Source: Flavobacterium yafengii
Lineage (GTDB): Bacteria; Bacteroidota; Bacteroidia; Flavobacteriales; Flavobacteriaceae
Assembly (NCBI RefSeq): GCF_030010375.1
Contig: NZ_JASCRY010000001.1
Location: 1,364,001 to 1,428,000 of the forward strand
Length of the DNA stretch: 64,000 nucleotides
Direction: 5' to 3'
In this document: positions 29,315-39,447 of the stretch, one piece after another
Layout of the letters: each line of letters starts with the position of its first letter
Numbering within the stretch: position 1 is the stretch's first letter
The notes under the pieces: generated by a model
What the model was told of the DNA's origin: nothing
What the model saw: the letters and a program-made list of their open reading frames with translations, nothing else
Databases searched by the model: none
Program-made: the position numbers and the translations under genes

Positions 29315-29339
29315 AAGACTGCTAATATGCAGTCTTTTT
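29315..29339 (+). terminator. Terminator of mdh
   Basis: AAGACTGC, six-base loop, GCAGTCTT, then TTT. The stem is a perfect 8 bp. Confidence 0.8.
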
Positions 29340-29362
29340 CTTGAGATTAATTAATAAATAAA

Positions 29363-29393
29363 TTGGTTAATCTTAACGTTAATTATATATTTG
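29363..29393 (+). promoter_or_regulatory. Promoter of secDF
   Basis: TTG at 29363-29365, 20 bases, TATATTTG at 29386-29393. The 5' untranslated region to the ATG at 29520 would be about 120 bases, AT-rich and without obvious structure. Confidence 0.6.
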
Positions 29394-29519
29394 CTCGGTT
29401 TAAAAAAATGATGTAGTTCGAGATGTTCTTTTTTAAATTTAAAAAATCGATGTCAAGTCTTATTCTATAAGGTTTAAAGCAAAAATAAATAAATAAAAAA
29501 TAATTAATTTTTAGTAATA

Positions 29520-32492
29520 ATGCAGAATAAAGGACTTATTAAATTTTTCGCAATTCTATTTGCATTGGTAAGTATTTACCAACTTTCTTTCACTTTTGTT
29601 GCAAGCAAAGTAAAAAGTGATGCAAAATCTTTTGCTGGTGGAAATCCTGAAAAAGAAGTAAAATATTTAGATTCTATTGGTAAAGAAAAAGTATTTAATC
29701 TTGGTTTTACCGATTTTACATTCAATGAAGTTAGTGACAAACAAATCAATAAAGGTCTTGACTTAGAAGGTGGTATCAATGTTATACTTCAAATATCTGT
29801 AAAAGACATTTTAAAAGGATTATCGAATAATTCTAAAAACCCAGTTTTCAATAAGTCTTTGGCTGATGCCACTGCAGATTTACAAGGGAATAAATCGTAT
29901 TTAGATAAGTTTTTTGATGCTTTTGAAGCTAATTCAAAAGGAACTGTAAAATTAGCGTCTCCTGATATTTTCGCAAACAGAAGTTTGCAAGGTGAAGGTG
30001 GTGTTGATTTTCAAATGACAGATTCAGAAGTTAAAAAAGTAATCAAAAGAAAAGTTGATGAATCTGTAGAAAGTGCTTTTGGCGTTTTAAGAAAACGTAT
30101 CGATCAATTTGGTGTAACGCAACCTAATATTCAAAAATTAGGAAATTCAGGTCAAATTCTTGTTGAACTTCCTGGTGCAAAAGATGTGGATCGTGCTAAA
30201 AAATTATTATCAAGTACAGCTCAATTGCAGTTTTGGGAAACATATAAAATTGAAGAAATTGGTAACTTTTTAATGGCTGCTAATGAGTCATTGAAAAAAA
30301 CTGAAATCAAAATTACTGAAGTAAAACCAGTTGTAAAAGATTCTTTAAGTGCTTTGCTTACGGATACTAAAGATTCAACGGCTACTAAAAAAGGAGAAAA
30401 TCCTTTGTTTGATAAAATTATTGGTCAAGGTGGAGGTCCAGTCTTAGGGCTTTTCTCTCCAAAAGATACTGCTGTTGTAAACGGATATTTAAAAAGAGCT
30501 GATATTAGAATTTTATTGTCAGGTGACCAACGTTATGCAAAATTTGTTTGGGGTAAACCAATGATAATTAAAGATGCTAAAGCAAAAGATATTGATGCTG
30601 TAGAATTATATGCTTTAAAAGGAAACAGAGACAATGTGCCTTCAATGAGTGGTGGTGTGGTTACAGATGCTAGCGATACATTTGACCAATCAGGTAAACC
30701 GGCTGTTTCTATGCAAATGAACGGTCAAGGTGCAAAAGCTTGGGAAGAATTAACAGGTAGAGCGTATACTCAAAAAAGTAATATAGCTATAGTTCTTGAT
30801 GATGTGGTTTATTCTGCACCGGGAGTTTCTACAGGTCCTATTTCAGGTGGTAGATCTGAAATTTCTGGAGCTTTTGATATTACAGAAACTAAAGATTTAG
30901 CGAATGTGTTAAGAGCAGGTAAACTTCCTGCTGCTGCAGATATTGTTCAATCAGAAGTGGTAGGTCCATCCTTAGGTCAAGAAGCAATTGATAATGGTAC
31001 TAATTCTGCTTTGATAGGATTACTTTTAGTATCACTTTGGATGATGATTTATTATGGTAAAGCAGGTTGGTATGCTAATCTAGCATTAGCGGTTAACTTA
31101 CTTTTCTTGTTCGGAATTTTAGCAAGTATAGGAGCAGTTCTTACATTGCCAGGTATTGCCGGTATCGTTTTAACAATGGGAACAGCAGTTGATGCGAATA
31201 TCATTATTTACGAAAGAGCAAAAGAAGAATTACGTGCGGGTAAAACACTAGAAGAAGCGATTAAAACTTCATACAGTTGGAGGGGTGCGATGTCATCTAT
31301 CACGGATGCTAACGTAACGCATATTTTGACTGGAGCTGTATTGTTTATTTTTGGTTCAGGACCAATTAAAGGTTTTGCTACTACATTATTGATTGGTATC
31401 GTAACATCATTATTCACTTCAATCTTTATTGCAAGAATCTTCATTGATTGGAACATAAGCAAAAAGAATAATTTGACGTTTGTTACAAATTTTTCTAAGA
31501 ATATGTTTAATAACTTTCATTTTGATTTCTTAGGAATGAAAAAATGGACGTATTTATTCTCAAGTATAGTAGTTGTTATAAGTGTTATTTCTTTAGCAAC
31601 AAACGGTCTGGATGAAGGGGTTGATTTTGTAGGAGGAAGAACATTTCAAGTACGTTTTGAAAAACCAATTGAAACTGAAACAGTAAAGGCAGAATTATCT
31701 AAAGTTTTTGATGGTAGTGCTGAAGTGAAAATTTTTGGTAGTAATAATCAATTAAAAATCACAACAAAATACAAAGTTCAAGAGCCAGGAATTAAAGCAG
31801 ATGAAGAAGTGAATAAATTGTTATTTGCTACTTTAAAACAGCATTTTTCAGCTGATATGACTTATGATAAGTTTGTAAATTCTTATGATGGTAAAAAATT
31901 AGGAGTTTTACAAGCATCTAAAGTTGGTCCAACCGTAGCAGAAGACATTAAGACTAATGCATATTGGGCTGTTCTTGGAGCGATGGCTATCGTATTTTTA
32001 TACTTGATGATCAGTTACAGAAAATGGCAATATAGTTTAGGTGCAATTGCAGCTATCGCGCATGATGTTATTTTTGTATTAGGAATTTACTCTTTATGCT
32101 ATAAATTTATGCCTTTTGGTATGGAAATCGATCAGCACTTTATCGCTGCAATTCTTACCGTTATTGGGTATTCTATGAATGATACTGTTATTGTATTTGA
32201 CAGGGTTAGAGAGTATTTAGCTGGTAAGACAAAAGGAACTTTTGCTGAGATTGTAAATCAATCTATTAATACAACGATGTCTAGAACAATCAATACTTCA
32301 TTAACAATGATTGTGGTTTTATTAATCATGTTCGTTTTTGGTGGGGAATCTATCAGAGGATTTATATTCGCAATGTTAGTAGGTATTATCGTAGGAACTT
32401 ATTCTTCATTGTTTATTGCAACTCCAGTACTTGTGGATACAATATCTAAAGAAGATAAAAACAAGGTAGAAAAAGCACATCAAGAAAGTTAA
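29520..32492 (+). CDS. secDF: Fused protein translocase subunit SecDF
   Basis: A 990-residue inner-membrane protein that uses the proton gradient to pull exported proteins through SecYEG. SecD half: first membrane helix near 8-25, motif KGLDLEGGINVIL (about 77-89), the P1 periplasmic domain, then a membrane bundle with GIVLTMGTAVDANIIIYERA (TM4 acidic residue) at about 546-565. SecF half from about 665: GVDFVGGRTFQVRF and ILTVIGYSMNDTVIVFDRV, the equivalent TM4. One polypeptide carries both halves, as is usual in Bacteroidota. A promoter at 29363-29393 and a terminator at 32517-32553 bracket it as a single-gene unit. Confidence 0.96.
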   Translation: MQNKGLIKFFAILFALVSIYQLSFTFVASKVKSDAKSFAGGNPEKEVKYLDSIGKEKVFNLGFTDFTFNEVSDKQINKGLDLEGGINVILQISVKDILKGLSNNSKNPVFNKSLADATADLQGNKSYLDKFFDAFEANSKGTVKLASPDIFANRSLQGEGGVDFQMTDSEVKKVIKRKVDESVESAFGVLRKRIDQFGVTQPNIQKLGNSGQILVELPGAKDVDRAKKLLSSTAQLQFWETYKIEEIGNFLMAANESLKKTEIKITEVKPVVKDSLSALLTDTKDSTATKKGENPLFDKIIGQGGGPVLGLFSPKDTAVVNGYLKRADIRILLSGDQRYAKFVWGKPMIIKDAKAKDIDAVELYALKGNRDNVPSMSGGVVTDASDTFDQSGKPAVSMQMNGQGAKAWEELTGRAYTQKSNIAIVLDDVVYSAPGVSTGPISGGRSEISGAFDITETKDLANVLRAGKLPAAADIVQSEVVGPSLGQEAIDNGTNSALIGLLLVSLWMMIYYGKAGWYANLALAVNLLFLFGILASIGAVLTLPGIAGIVLTMGTAVDANIIIYERAKEELRAGKTLEEAIKTSYSWRGAMSSITDANVTHILTGAVLFIFGSGPIKGFATTLLIGIVTSLFTSIFIARIFIDWNISKKNNLTFVTNFSKNMFNNFHFDFLGMKKWTYLFSSIVVVISVISLATNGLDEGVDFVGGRTFQVRFEKPIETETVKAELSKVFDGSAEVKIFGSNNQLKITTKYKVQEPGIKADEEVNKLLFATLKQHFSADMTYDKFVNSYDGKKLGVLQASKVGPTVAEDIKTNAYWAVLGAMAIVFLYLMISYRKWQYSLGAIAAIAHDVIFVLGIYSLCYKFMPFGMEIDQHFIAAILTVIGYSMNDTVIVFDRVREYLAGKTKGTFAEIVNQSINTTMSRTINTSLTMIVVLLIMFVFGGESIRGFIFAMLVGIIVGTYSSLFIATPVLVDTISKEDKNKVEKAHQES

Positions 32493-32516
32493 AAAAGCTT
32501 TTTACATAATTTTTTT

Positions 32517-32553
32517 AAAAGAGATTCAGCGAAAGTTGAATCTCTTTTTTTTT
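32517..32553 (+). terminator. Terminator of secDF
   Basis: AAAGAGATTCA, loop GCGAAAGT, TGAATCTCTTTTTTTT. The 8-bp GAGATTCA/TGAATCTC stem is followed by eight or more T. Confidence 0.9.
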
Positions 32554-32628
32554 AATCTATAATGACAATTTTAAGTTTTTATTTGTAATTTAATGGTAAG
32601 GAAATCGATTGGTTTTAAAATAAATTTC

Positions 32629-33243
32629 ATGTGTAAAAAAATATTTTTTATTTTGATTATTGTCTTTAGTTCTAAGACATTTTATGCTCAAGATAAATTG
32701 AGTAAAGTAAAATTAGGCTTTGATTATGGCTTTGGCAATGAATTGAAAAATACCGATTATACCTATACCAATAGTTATTATAAACTACAATTATACTATA
32801 CAATAAAACAAACAAAAAACTTTGAGTATGAGATCTTGGTGCAACCAGAGCTAAACTTTGCAAAACATCAACTATTGAATTTTTATTTTGTTAAGCCTGA
32901 TGACCCCAATTATATTGAAAAAAGGGAAAGATATACCAAGTTAAAAGATATAAAAGAATATGTCTTGAATATTGGATTTTTGATGCGAAAACCAATTTCT
33001 AAAACTGCAAGTATTTATGTTTTAGGTAGTGTTGGACCTCTGTTTACTGATACAGAAACAGAGCGATTATCAAAAGGTTTTGCTTTTTCGGATGTGCTAG
33101 CTATAGGCTTCACTTTTAAAATAAATAAAATTACATTTGACATAAGGCCTAATTTTCGTCATGTGTCCAATGCTGGATTACAAAGTTCGAATTCAGGCTA
33201 CAATACTAAAAATATTGATTTTGGTTTTTCATTTCCTTTATAG
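32629..33243 (+). CDS. PagL-like lipid A 3-O-deacylase (acyloxyacyl hydrolase family)
   Basis: A roughly 204-residue outer-membrane barrel. Starting at the ATG at 32629 (MCKKIFFILIIVFSSKTFYAQ) gives a clean signal peptide; an upstream in-frame ATG at 32593 adds 12 residues. Near the end, RPNFRHVSNAGLQSSNSGY carries the PagL active-site pattern H-x-S-N (His and Ser of the catalytic triad; residues 190 and 192 counted from 32593), followed by a terminal strand. PagL removes the 3-position acyl chain from lipid A in the outer membrane. I read this from the motif and barrel pattern; the third catalytic residue (Glu) I cannot place with confidence. Confidence 0.72.
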   Translation: MCKKIFFILIIVFSSKTFYAQDKLSKVKLGFDYGFGNELKNTDYTYTNSYYKLQLYYTIKQTKNFEYEILVQPELNFAKHQLLNFYFVKPDDPNYIEKRERYTKLKDIKEYVLNIGFLMRKPISKTASIYVLGSVGPLFTDTETERLSKGFAFSDVLAIGFTFKINKITFDIRPNFRHVSNAGLQSSNSGYNTKNIDFGFSFPL

Positions 33244-33384
33244 AATTACTTCTGAATTTTCTATGTTATGTATAATCTATTAATATCTATGAACTTATAG
33301 ATTATGAAAGTATAAAATTTATATATTTACTAAATATTTGTTAAAGCTCGCTGTTTTTTTGATGAAATTAAAACCTAACTAATA

Positions 33385-35652
33385 ATGGAAAAATTTATTA
33401 AGTCTTTCGTTTTTATTTTTTTGATAACAATTTTATGTAATGCAATTCTTTTTGCGAAAAATGGTATTATTGGTCTTGAAAACAAGAGCCTTGGATTAGT
33501 TAAAAGTGGCTCGATTTTTACTTTAAAAACAAGTTCTAATTCTAAGGATGCTTTACTATTTCTTATATCCAGAAATGAAAATTCAGATATTTTAGCTTCC
33601 CCGCCAACAGTTACTACTCCTGTTTATTATTGCCAAAATGCTGTAGCAACTTCATTGACGGCCACAGTATCTTCCGGAGGAACATTAAATTGGTATGGTA
33701 CAAACGCAACTGGGGGAACGGCATCAGCTACCGCGCCAACTCCTTCAACAGCTACCGTAGGAACTACTTCTTATTATGTTAGTGAAACTGTAGGAGGTGT
33801 TGAAAGTACTCGTTCAAAAATTGATGTTATTGTAGTTGCTAATAATGGCGCCACTATTCTTAATTTCAGATGTGACGCTTCGCAGATTTTACCAGCTGAT
33901 AGAGCTTCTTCCGTATTTTTTGATTGGTCAAATAATCCTCTGATATCTAATTCTTATAATTACACCTATACAGTTCAAAGTGGTTCTCCTGTCACAGGAA
34001 ATACTGGTGTTTCTCATGTTCAGGTATTTAATATGTTGCCTGGGCAATCGGCTACATTAACGTTGTCTTCTGCCACACATCCTTGTGTGCCTCCACAAAC
34101 TATTACTTGTAGTGTACCTTGTGGAACTTCAACAGTAACTCCTAATTTTTCCGCTATAGCTCCTTTTTGTACCGGAACACCAGCACCAATATTAGGTCCA
34201 ACATCTCCAAATGGAATCTCAGGAACTTGGATGCCAGCAATAATAAGTAATACGACTAGCGGAAGTTATGTATTTACTCCAAATTCAACTTTGTTTCCAT
34301 GTGCTACCACACAAACTTTGAATGTGATTGTTACCCCATTGGTAACACCAACTTTTACGGGTATTCCCACCAATGTTTGCCAAAATGCGACTGCGCCAAT
34401 TTTACCAATAACTTCAAATAATACACCGGCTATTTCAGGTTTTTGGAGTCCAGCTTCAGTTAATACGGCAGTTTTAGGTCCAGTTACATATACTTTTACA
34501 CCTAATACAGGACAATGTACTTCAGCAACACCTACAAGAGTCACTATAGATATTGTACCTGTTGTTACGCCAAATTTCGCAAGTATACCACCGTTTTGTT
34601 CTGGAACTACTGCCCCTCTTTTGACTAATACTTCTCCAAATGGTATTGTTGGAACATGGGCTCCGTCAACAGTTAGTAATACAGTTAGCAGAAATTATGT
34701 TTTTACACCAAATCCAAATCAATGTGCGACTACACAAACATTAAGTGTGACGATTATACCAAAAGGAACACCTAATTTCCCCGCAATTGCTCCGTTTTGT
34801 TCAGGCTCTGCTGCGCCAATATTAGCAACAACATCTCCTAATGGAATCACAGGAATCTGGTCGCCATCAACAATTAGTAATACAACTAGCGGAAGCTATG
34901 TTTTTACACCAAATACATCTGAATGTGCAAATAACCAGATATTAACAGTAACGGTTACACCTCTTGTTCAACCTAATTTTTCTAATTTTTCAATCTGTAT
35001 GGGAGGTTTGACACCTATTTTGAATACTACTTCTCCAAATGGAATTTCAGGAACTTGGTCACCTGCAATTGTAAACAATATGGCAAGTGGTGCTTATGTT
35101 TTTTCTCCAAATTCAAATCAATGTGCCACTTCACAAACAATTAATGTTACTGTGAATCCTTCAAATACTCTTTTAGATGTGGATTGGACAGTTTCAGAGG
35201 CTTTTGCAAAAAATCAAGTGGTGACTGTAATCGCTACAGGAACTGGAGATTATTTGTATCAATTAGACGATGGACCATTTCAGGAAAGTCCAGTTTTTGA
35301 ATATGTTTCTTTAGGAACTCATTCCATTACGGTTAAAGATAAAAATGGCTGTAGTCTGCCAATAACTAGAACTAATGTTTTAGTAATTAATTATCCTAAG
35401 TTTTTCACGCCAAATGCTGATGGGTATAATGATACTTGGAATATTTTTACTTTAGAAGACCAATTAAATTTTAGAATTCTAATATTTGATCGTCATGGCA
35501 AATTTTTAAAAGAAATTTTTCCAAATGGTACTGGATGGGACGGAACATATATTGGACAGCCTATGCCAGCCAATGATTATTGGTTCAGTATTGAATACAC
35601 AGAACAAGATATTCCTAAAAAATTCAAATCCCATTTTTCATTAAAAAGATAA
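33385..35652 (+). CDS. Type IX secreted surface protein with five tandem repeats and a type B sorting domain
   Basis: A 755-residue exported protein. Order: signal/anchor segment (about 5-24), an Ig-like fold region with YYCQNAVATSLTATVSSGG (about 78-150), a 100-residue linker, five tandem repeats of about 67-74 residues starting at residues 252, 321, 395, 462 and 529 (pattern TPNF..I.PFC.G...PIL..TSPNGI.G.W.P..I.NT), and a C-terminal domain opening FFTPNADGYNDTWNIF near 672 and ending KFKSHFSLKR. That C-terminus is the gliding-motility-associated / T9SS type B signal, so the protein should be exported and retained at the cell surface. Paired Cys in each repeat may form disulfides. The ligand is unknown; adhesion is plausible. 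Confidence 0.92.
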   Translation: MEKFIKSFVFIFLITILCNAILFAKNGIIGLENKSLGLVKSGSIFTLKTSSNSKDALLFLISRNENSDILASPPTVTTPVYYCQNAVATSLTATVSSGGTLNWYGTNATGGTASATAPTPSTATVGTTSYYVSETVGGVESTRSKIDVIVVANNGATILNFRCDASQILPADRASSVFFDWSNNPLISNSYNYTYTVQSGSPVTGNTGVSHVQVFNMLPGQSATLTLSSATHPCVPPQTITCSVPCGTSTVTPNFSAIAPFCTGTPAPILGPTSPNGISGTWMPAIISNTTSGSYVFTPNSTLFPCATTQTLNVIVTPLVTPTFTGIPTNVCQNATAPILPITSNNTPAISGFWSPASVNTAVLGPVTYTFTPNTGQCTSATPTRVTIDIVPVVTPNFASIPPFCSGTTAPLLTNTSPNGIVGTWAPSTVSNTVSRNYVFTPNPNQCATTQTLSVTIIPKGTPNFPAIAPFCSGSAAPILATTSPNGITGIWSPSTISNTTSGSYVFTPNTSECANNQILTVTVTPLVQPNFSNFSICMGGLTPILNTTSPNGISGTWSPAIVNNMASGAYVFSPNSNQCATSQTINVTVNPSNTLLDVDWTVSEAFAKNQVVTVIATGTGDYLYQLDDGPFQESPVFEYVSLGTHSITVKDKNGCSLPITRTNVLVINYPKFFTPNADGYNDTWNIFTLEDQLNFRILIFDRHGKFLKEIFPNGTGWDGTYIGQPMPANDYWFSIEYTEQDIPKKFKSHFSLKR

Positions 35653-35655
35653 AAT

Positions 35656-35688
35656 AAAAAAGCTCCCACAATGCGGGAGCTTTTTTTA
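35656..35688. terminator. Bidirectional terminator between the surface-protein gene and lgt
   Basis: AAAAAAGCTCCC, short loop, GGGAGCTTTTTTT. A-run and T-run on opposite sides let it serve both convergent genes. Confidence 0.9.
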
Positions 35689-35704
35689 TTAAATAAATAG
35701 GATG

Positions 35705-36631
35705 TTATATTTTAAGCGGTTTTTCGGCAGTAAAAATAAAATACAGTCCTATAAGTATAAAAGGAATACTTAGCCATTGTCCTGTAGAAAATAATCCTAA
35801 AGCACTTTCAAAGCCGCCTTGGCTTTCCTTAACCGATTCCACCACAAAACGAACAGAAAATAACAACACTAGAAACATACCGAATATATATCCTGTTTTA
35901 TTTCTTTTTTCGGTTTTCCAATACAAGAAAAATAAAATAGCAAAAACAAAAACGTAACAAAATGCTTCGTACAATTGCGTAGGATGCCTTACTGGAACCT
36001 GCTCCAGCAATGATGCAAATTTTGGATCGGTTGCTATTGCTGTATAGGCATCTTTAGGATTGGCTATTTGAGTAGCATTGACCGCATCCATTGGGCTGAA
36101 ATGATCTTTGATGAATTTTATTCCAAAAGGAGATGTGGTTTCATGACCTATAATTTCTGAATTGAAAAAATTTCCTAATCTCACAAAAATGGCTCCGCTG
36201 GCAACTGGAATTACCACTCGGTCTAAAATCCACATTTGTGGTTTTTTAAGCACATTTTTACTGTAAAAATACATCGCAATTATGATAGAAATAGCTGCGC
36301 CATGACTTGCTAAACCTTGGTAACCGGTAAATTCAAAATTTGGAGAAAAACGGAAAGGTAAAATGATTTCCAATAAATGATTTCGGTAATATTCCCAATC
36401 ATAAAAGAAAACGTGTCCTAAACGAGCACCAATCAAAGTGGCAAGTACAGTCCAGATAAACAATGAATCTAATTTTTCTATAGATTCTCCTTCACGTTCA
36501 AATATATGTTTCATTATGTACCAGCCTAATCCAAAAGCAATTACAAACATTAAGCTGTAATATCGAATTATAAAAAAGCCTAAATCGATTCCTTCTGATG
36601 GATTCCAAACGATGTTTAAAGCGTGTGTCAT
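35705..36631 (-). CDS. lgt: Prolipoprotein diacylglyceryl transferase
   Basis: A 308-residue inner-membrane enzyme that attaches diacylglycerol to the lipobox cysteine of prelipoproteins. It has about seven membrane segments, with GARLGHVFFYDWEYY (about 68-82), GLASHGAAISI (about 106-116), the Lgt signature FVRLGNFFNSEIIGHETTS (about 149-167) and HPTQLYEAFCY (about 215-225). It supplies the lipoproteins coded in this window (22682, 46260, 60486). It begins a minus-strand set with yidD, cysS and folE upstream. Confidence 0.96.
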   Translation of the reverse strand: MTHALNIVWNPSEGIDLGFFIIRYYSLMFVIAFGLGWYIMKHIFEREGESIEKLDSLFIWTVLATLIGARLGHVFFYDWEYYRNHLLEIILPFRFSPNFEFTGYQGLASHGAAISIIIAMYFYSKNVLKKPQMWILDRVVIPVASGAIFVRLGNFFNSEIIGHETTSPFGIKFIKDHFSPMDAVNATQIANPKDAYTAIATDPKFASLLEQVPVRHPTQLYEAFCYVFVFAILFFLYWKTEKRNKTGYIFGMFLVLLFSVRFVVESVKESQGGFESALGLFSTGQWLSIPFILIGLYFIFTAEKPLKI

Positions 36632-36699
36632 TTAGTGTTAAATTTGTTTATTAGCCGTAAAAATAAAGATTTAAAGTAAAATTTCGTATTTAAAAAAAG

Positions 36700-36948
36700 T
36701 TAATGTTTATGATTACATACTTTTTTGGGAACAGGATCGTAACCTGTTTTCCCCCAAGGATGGCAACTCAAAATACGTTTCATTCCTAAAAATCCACCAT
36801 AAAATAAGCCATGGGTTTGTAATGCTTCAATCATATAGGAAGAGCAGGTAGGCTCAAATCTACAAGCTGCTGGAGTAAAAGGGGAAATGGCAACTTGATA
36901 AAATCGAACCAATAGCAAAAATGGGTAAACAACTATTTTTGACAACAT
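36700..36948 (-). CDS. yidD: YidD-family membrane protein insertion efficiency factor
   Basis: A short (about 82-residue) membrane-associated protein that helps YidC/Sec insert membrane proteins. [20 protein letters not shown], then [15 protein letters not shown] and [19 protein letters not shown], contain the conserved cysteines and the PTCSxY motif of the family. I chose the internal ATG at 36948 ([18 protein letters not shown]), which matches the usual N-terminus; the open frame extends to an ATG at 36990. It is 68 bases upstream of lgt on the same strand. Confidence 0.92.
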   Translation of the reverse strand: MLSKIVVYPFLLLVRFYQVAISPFTPAACRFEPTCSSYMIEALQTHGLFYGGFLGMKRILSCHPWGKTGYDPVPKKVCNHKH

Positions 36949-37030
36949 GACTTTAGTATTAGAATTTAAAACTTCACTTTTGTTAATCAAAATTATTTTA
37001 CGGTATTAATCTGCGACTTGATATAGAAAA

Positions 37031-38509
37031 CTAAATGCTAAAAGTAGTTCCTTCTTTTCCATCTTTCAATTGAATTCCCAATGCAATCAATTGATCTCTA
37101 ATTTGGTCTGATAAAGCAAAATTTTTATTGTCACGAGCTTGTTTTCTCATTTCAATAAGCATGTTTACCGTTCCTTCTAATTTGTCATTACTGCTATCCG
37201 AAACTTTTTCATCTTCCAGTCCAAGGACTTCAAAAACAAAATTGTTCATTGCTTTTTCAAAAGATTTTAAATCCTCGTTATTCAATGTTTCTTTTCCATC
37301 TTTCAACAAATTGATAAAACGAACGCCTTCAAATAACTGCGCAATTAAAATTGGCGTATTAAAATCGTCATTCATGGCATCATAACAGAATTGTTTCCAA
37401 GCTGGAATGTCAATCGTACTTTTTGTGTCAGCAGTGATATCTTTTAACGAATTCATTGCTTCCATCAATCGTTTGTATCCTTTTTCTGCAGCTACAATTG
37501 CATCGTCAGAAAAATCAAGAATGCTTCTATAATGCGCTTGTAACATAAAAAATCGGGCGACCGATGCTGAAAAGGCTTTACTTAAAATGGTGTTGTCTCC
37601 AGTCAATATCTCTCGTGGTAAAATGTTATTACCGGTAGATTTCGCCATTTTTTTACCGTTTAATGTAAGCATATTGGCATGCATCCAGTAATTAACAGGA
37701 GTTTGACCAGTACATGCTTCATTTTGAGCAATTTCACATTCATGATGCGGGAATTTCAAATCCATTCCGCCTCCGTGAATATCAAAATGATTGCCTAAAT
37801 ATTTCGTACTCATTGCAGTACATTCAAGATGCCAGCCCGGAAATCCATCGCTCCATGGCGAAGGCCAACGCATGATATGTTGTGGTTCGGCTTTTTTCCA
37901 AAGCGCAAAATCCTGTGGATTTCTCTTGTCACTTTGACCGTCAAGATCACGGGTATTGGCAAGCATATCCTCAATATTTCTGCCGCTTAATCTTCCGTAA
38001 TGATTAGTTTCATTGAACTTTACTACATCAAAATAAACAGATCCATTGGCTTCATAACCAATTCCTTTGTCAATAATGGTTTTAATAATTTCAATTTGTT
38101 CAATAATATGACCTGTCGCAGTAGGTTCAATGCTTGGTGGTAAAAAATTAAATTCATTCAAAATATCATGGAAATCTACCGTATAGCGCTGCACCACTTC
38201 CATAGGTTCCAGTTGCTCTAAACGCGCTTTTTTTGCAATTTTATCTTCACCTTCGTCCACATCATCTACAATATGCCCCACATCAGTAATGTTTCTTACG
38301 TAACGCACTTTGTAATCCAAATGCAAAAAATACCTGAAAATCACATCAAAGGACATGAATGTTCGCACATTTCCAAGATGCACATTGCTGTAAACCGTAG
38401 GTCCACAAACGTACATTCCAACATTTCCTTCATGTATTGGTGTGAAAATTTCTTTTTCTCCGGAAAGAGAATTGTATATTTTTAGATTTTGGCTACTATA
38501 TAATGGCAT
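37031..38509 (-). CDS. cysS: Cysteinyl-tRNA synthetase
   Basis: A 492-residue class I aminoacyl-tRNA synthetase charging tRNA-Cys. It shows the zinc-site [18 protein letters not shown] (the first Cys and the HIGH-type HLGN near 41-44), [12 protein letters not shown] and [12 protein letters not shown] with further zinc ligands, and KKMAKSTGN as the KMSKS signature (KMAKS here). The C-terminal helical domain (DALR-like) ends in [15 protein letters not shown] repeat cassette (38533-38599) lies in the gap to folE. Confidence 0.97.
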   Translation of the reverse strand: MPLYSSQNLKIYNSLSGEKEIFTPIHEGNVGMYVCGPTVYSNVHLGNVRTFMSFDVIFRYFLHLDYKVRYVRNITDVGHIVDDVDEGEDKIAKKARLEQLEPMEVVQRYTVDFHDILNEFNFLPPSIEPTATGHIIEQIEIIKTIIDKGIGYEANGSVYFDVVKFNETNHYGRLSGRNIEDMLANTRDLDGQSDKRNPQDFALWKKAEPQHIMRWPSPWSDGFPGWHLECTAMSTKYLGNHFDIHGGGMDLKFPHHECEIAQNEACTGQTPVNYWMHANMLTLNGKKMAKSTGNNILPREILTGDNTILSKAFSASVARFFMLQAHYRSILDFSDDAIVAAEKGYKRLMEAMNSLKDITADTKSTIDIPAWKQFCYDAMNDDFNTPILIAQLFEGVRFINLLKDGKETLNNEDLKSFEKAMNNFVFEVLGLEDEKVSDSSNDKLEGTVNMLIEMRKQARDNKNFALSDQIRDQLIALGIQLKDGKEGTTFSI

Positions 38510-38532
38510 TTTTTATTTTTTAGGAGCTTATT

Positions 38533-38599
38533 CCTGCTGTACGCTTAATCTTTTTATGGCAAAAAAGCCATAAAAAGGATACCGCTTCCATCAGGGCTA
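38533..38599. repeat. Hairpin-cassette repeat, copy A
   Basis: Conserved left flank CCTGCTGTACGCTTAATC, hairpin TTTTTATGGC-AAAAAA-GCCATAAAAA (38551-38576, perfect 10-bp stem), conserved right flank GGATACCGCTTCCATCAGGG then CTA. It is preceded by TTTTTAGGAGC. The same flanks recur at 63531-63588 and, diverged, at 52245-52320. It lies between folE and cysS. Confidence 0.75.
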
Positions 38600-38632
38600 G
38601 GGCTTATCGGTACTATGAAATTTATTTATATT

Positions 38633-39313
38633 TTAGAACTTTGTTTCTAATTTGATATAATCCAAAAACTCTCTGCGAGTTACATTGTCTTTAAATTTTC
38701 CACCAAATTCTGATGTCACAGTACTACTCTCGATATCACTGATTCCTCTAGAATTAACGCAAAGGTGTTTGGCATCAATCACACAAGCTACATCTTCAGT
38801 ACCCAAAGCAATTTGTAATTCCTGAACAATTTGCATCGTCAAACGCTCCTGAACCTGAGGTCTTTTGGCATAATATTCTACGATACGGTTCATTTTAGAT
38901 AAGCCAATAACGGTCCCGTTAGAAATATAAGCGACATGCGCTCTTCCAATAATTGGCAATAAATGATGTTCGCAGGTAGAGTAAACGATAATGTTCTTTT
39001 CAACCAACATTTCGCCATATTTGTAATTATTGTCAAATGTAGATGCTTTTGGTTTCTTTGCAGGATTTAAACCTCCAAAAATTTCTTTTACAAACATTTT
39101 TGCAACACGATTGGGCGTGCCTTTCAAACTATCATCAGTCAAGTCCATTCCAAGTGTAATTAGAATGCTCTCAACGTCTTTTTTTATTTTCTCAATTTTT
39201 TCATCATCAGTAATGTCAAATGCATCATCTCTTACTGGATTTTTTGCGGATAAACTAACATGATTATCTCCTATTTCGTCTTGAAACTCTTCGTTTTTTA
39301 TCATTAAAAGCAA
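38633..39313 (-). CDS. folE: GTP cyclohydrolase I
   Basis: A 226-residue enzyme opening GTP to 7,8-dihydroneopterin triphosphate for folate-type cofactors (or queuosine). Motifs: TPNRVAKMFVKEIFGGL (about 66-82), YSTCEHHLLPIIGRAHVAYI (about 111-130, zinc Cys and His) and DAKHLCVNSRGI (about 181-192, second zinc Cys). The N-terminal about 45 residues are poorly conserved and acidic. It is separated from the upstream aminotransferase gene by a terminator at 39448-39481. Confidence 0.96.
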   Translation of the reverse strand: MLLMIKNEEFQDEIGDNHVSLSAKNPVRDDAFDITDDEKIEKIKKDVESILITLGMDLTDDSLKGTPNRVAKMFVKEIFGGLNPAKKPKASTFDNNYKYGEMLVEKNIIVYSTCEHHLLPIIGRAHVAYISNGTVIGLSKMNRIVEYYAKRPQVQERLTMQIVQELQIALGTEDVACVIDAKHLCVNSRGISDIESSTVTSEFGGKFKDNVTRREFLDYIKLETKF

Positions 39314-39447
39314 CTATTATTGTGGGTGTAAATATTTAAGCCGTAAAGATAAATAATAAAAATTAAAGAATTTCTAAAGCTCATACTATTTAATGATGAC
39401 TTTATAGGCTACAAAGTCAATGGCTTGTTTCTATTGGATATAAAAAT

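Noticed and set aside
34138-35160. Spaced repeats of similar length that might suggest a CRISPR array
   Set aside because: The repeats are in frame within one gene, about 200-220 bases apart and encode a shared protein motif; no short identical repeats with unique spacers.
36700-36990. The longer yidD frame beginning at 36990
   Set aside because: The extra 14 residues are polar and not typical of the family; the internal ATG at 36948 gives the usual start.
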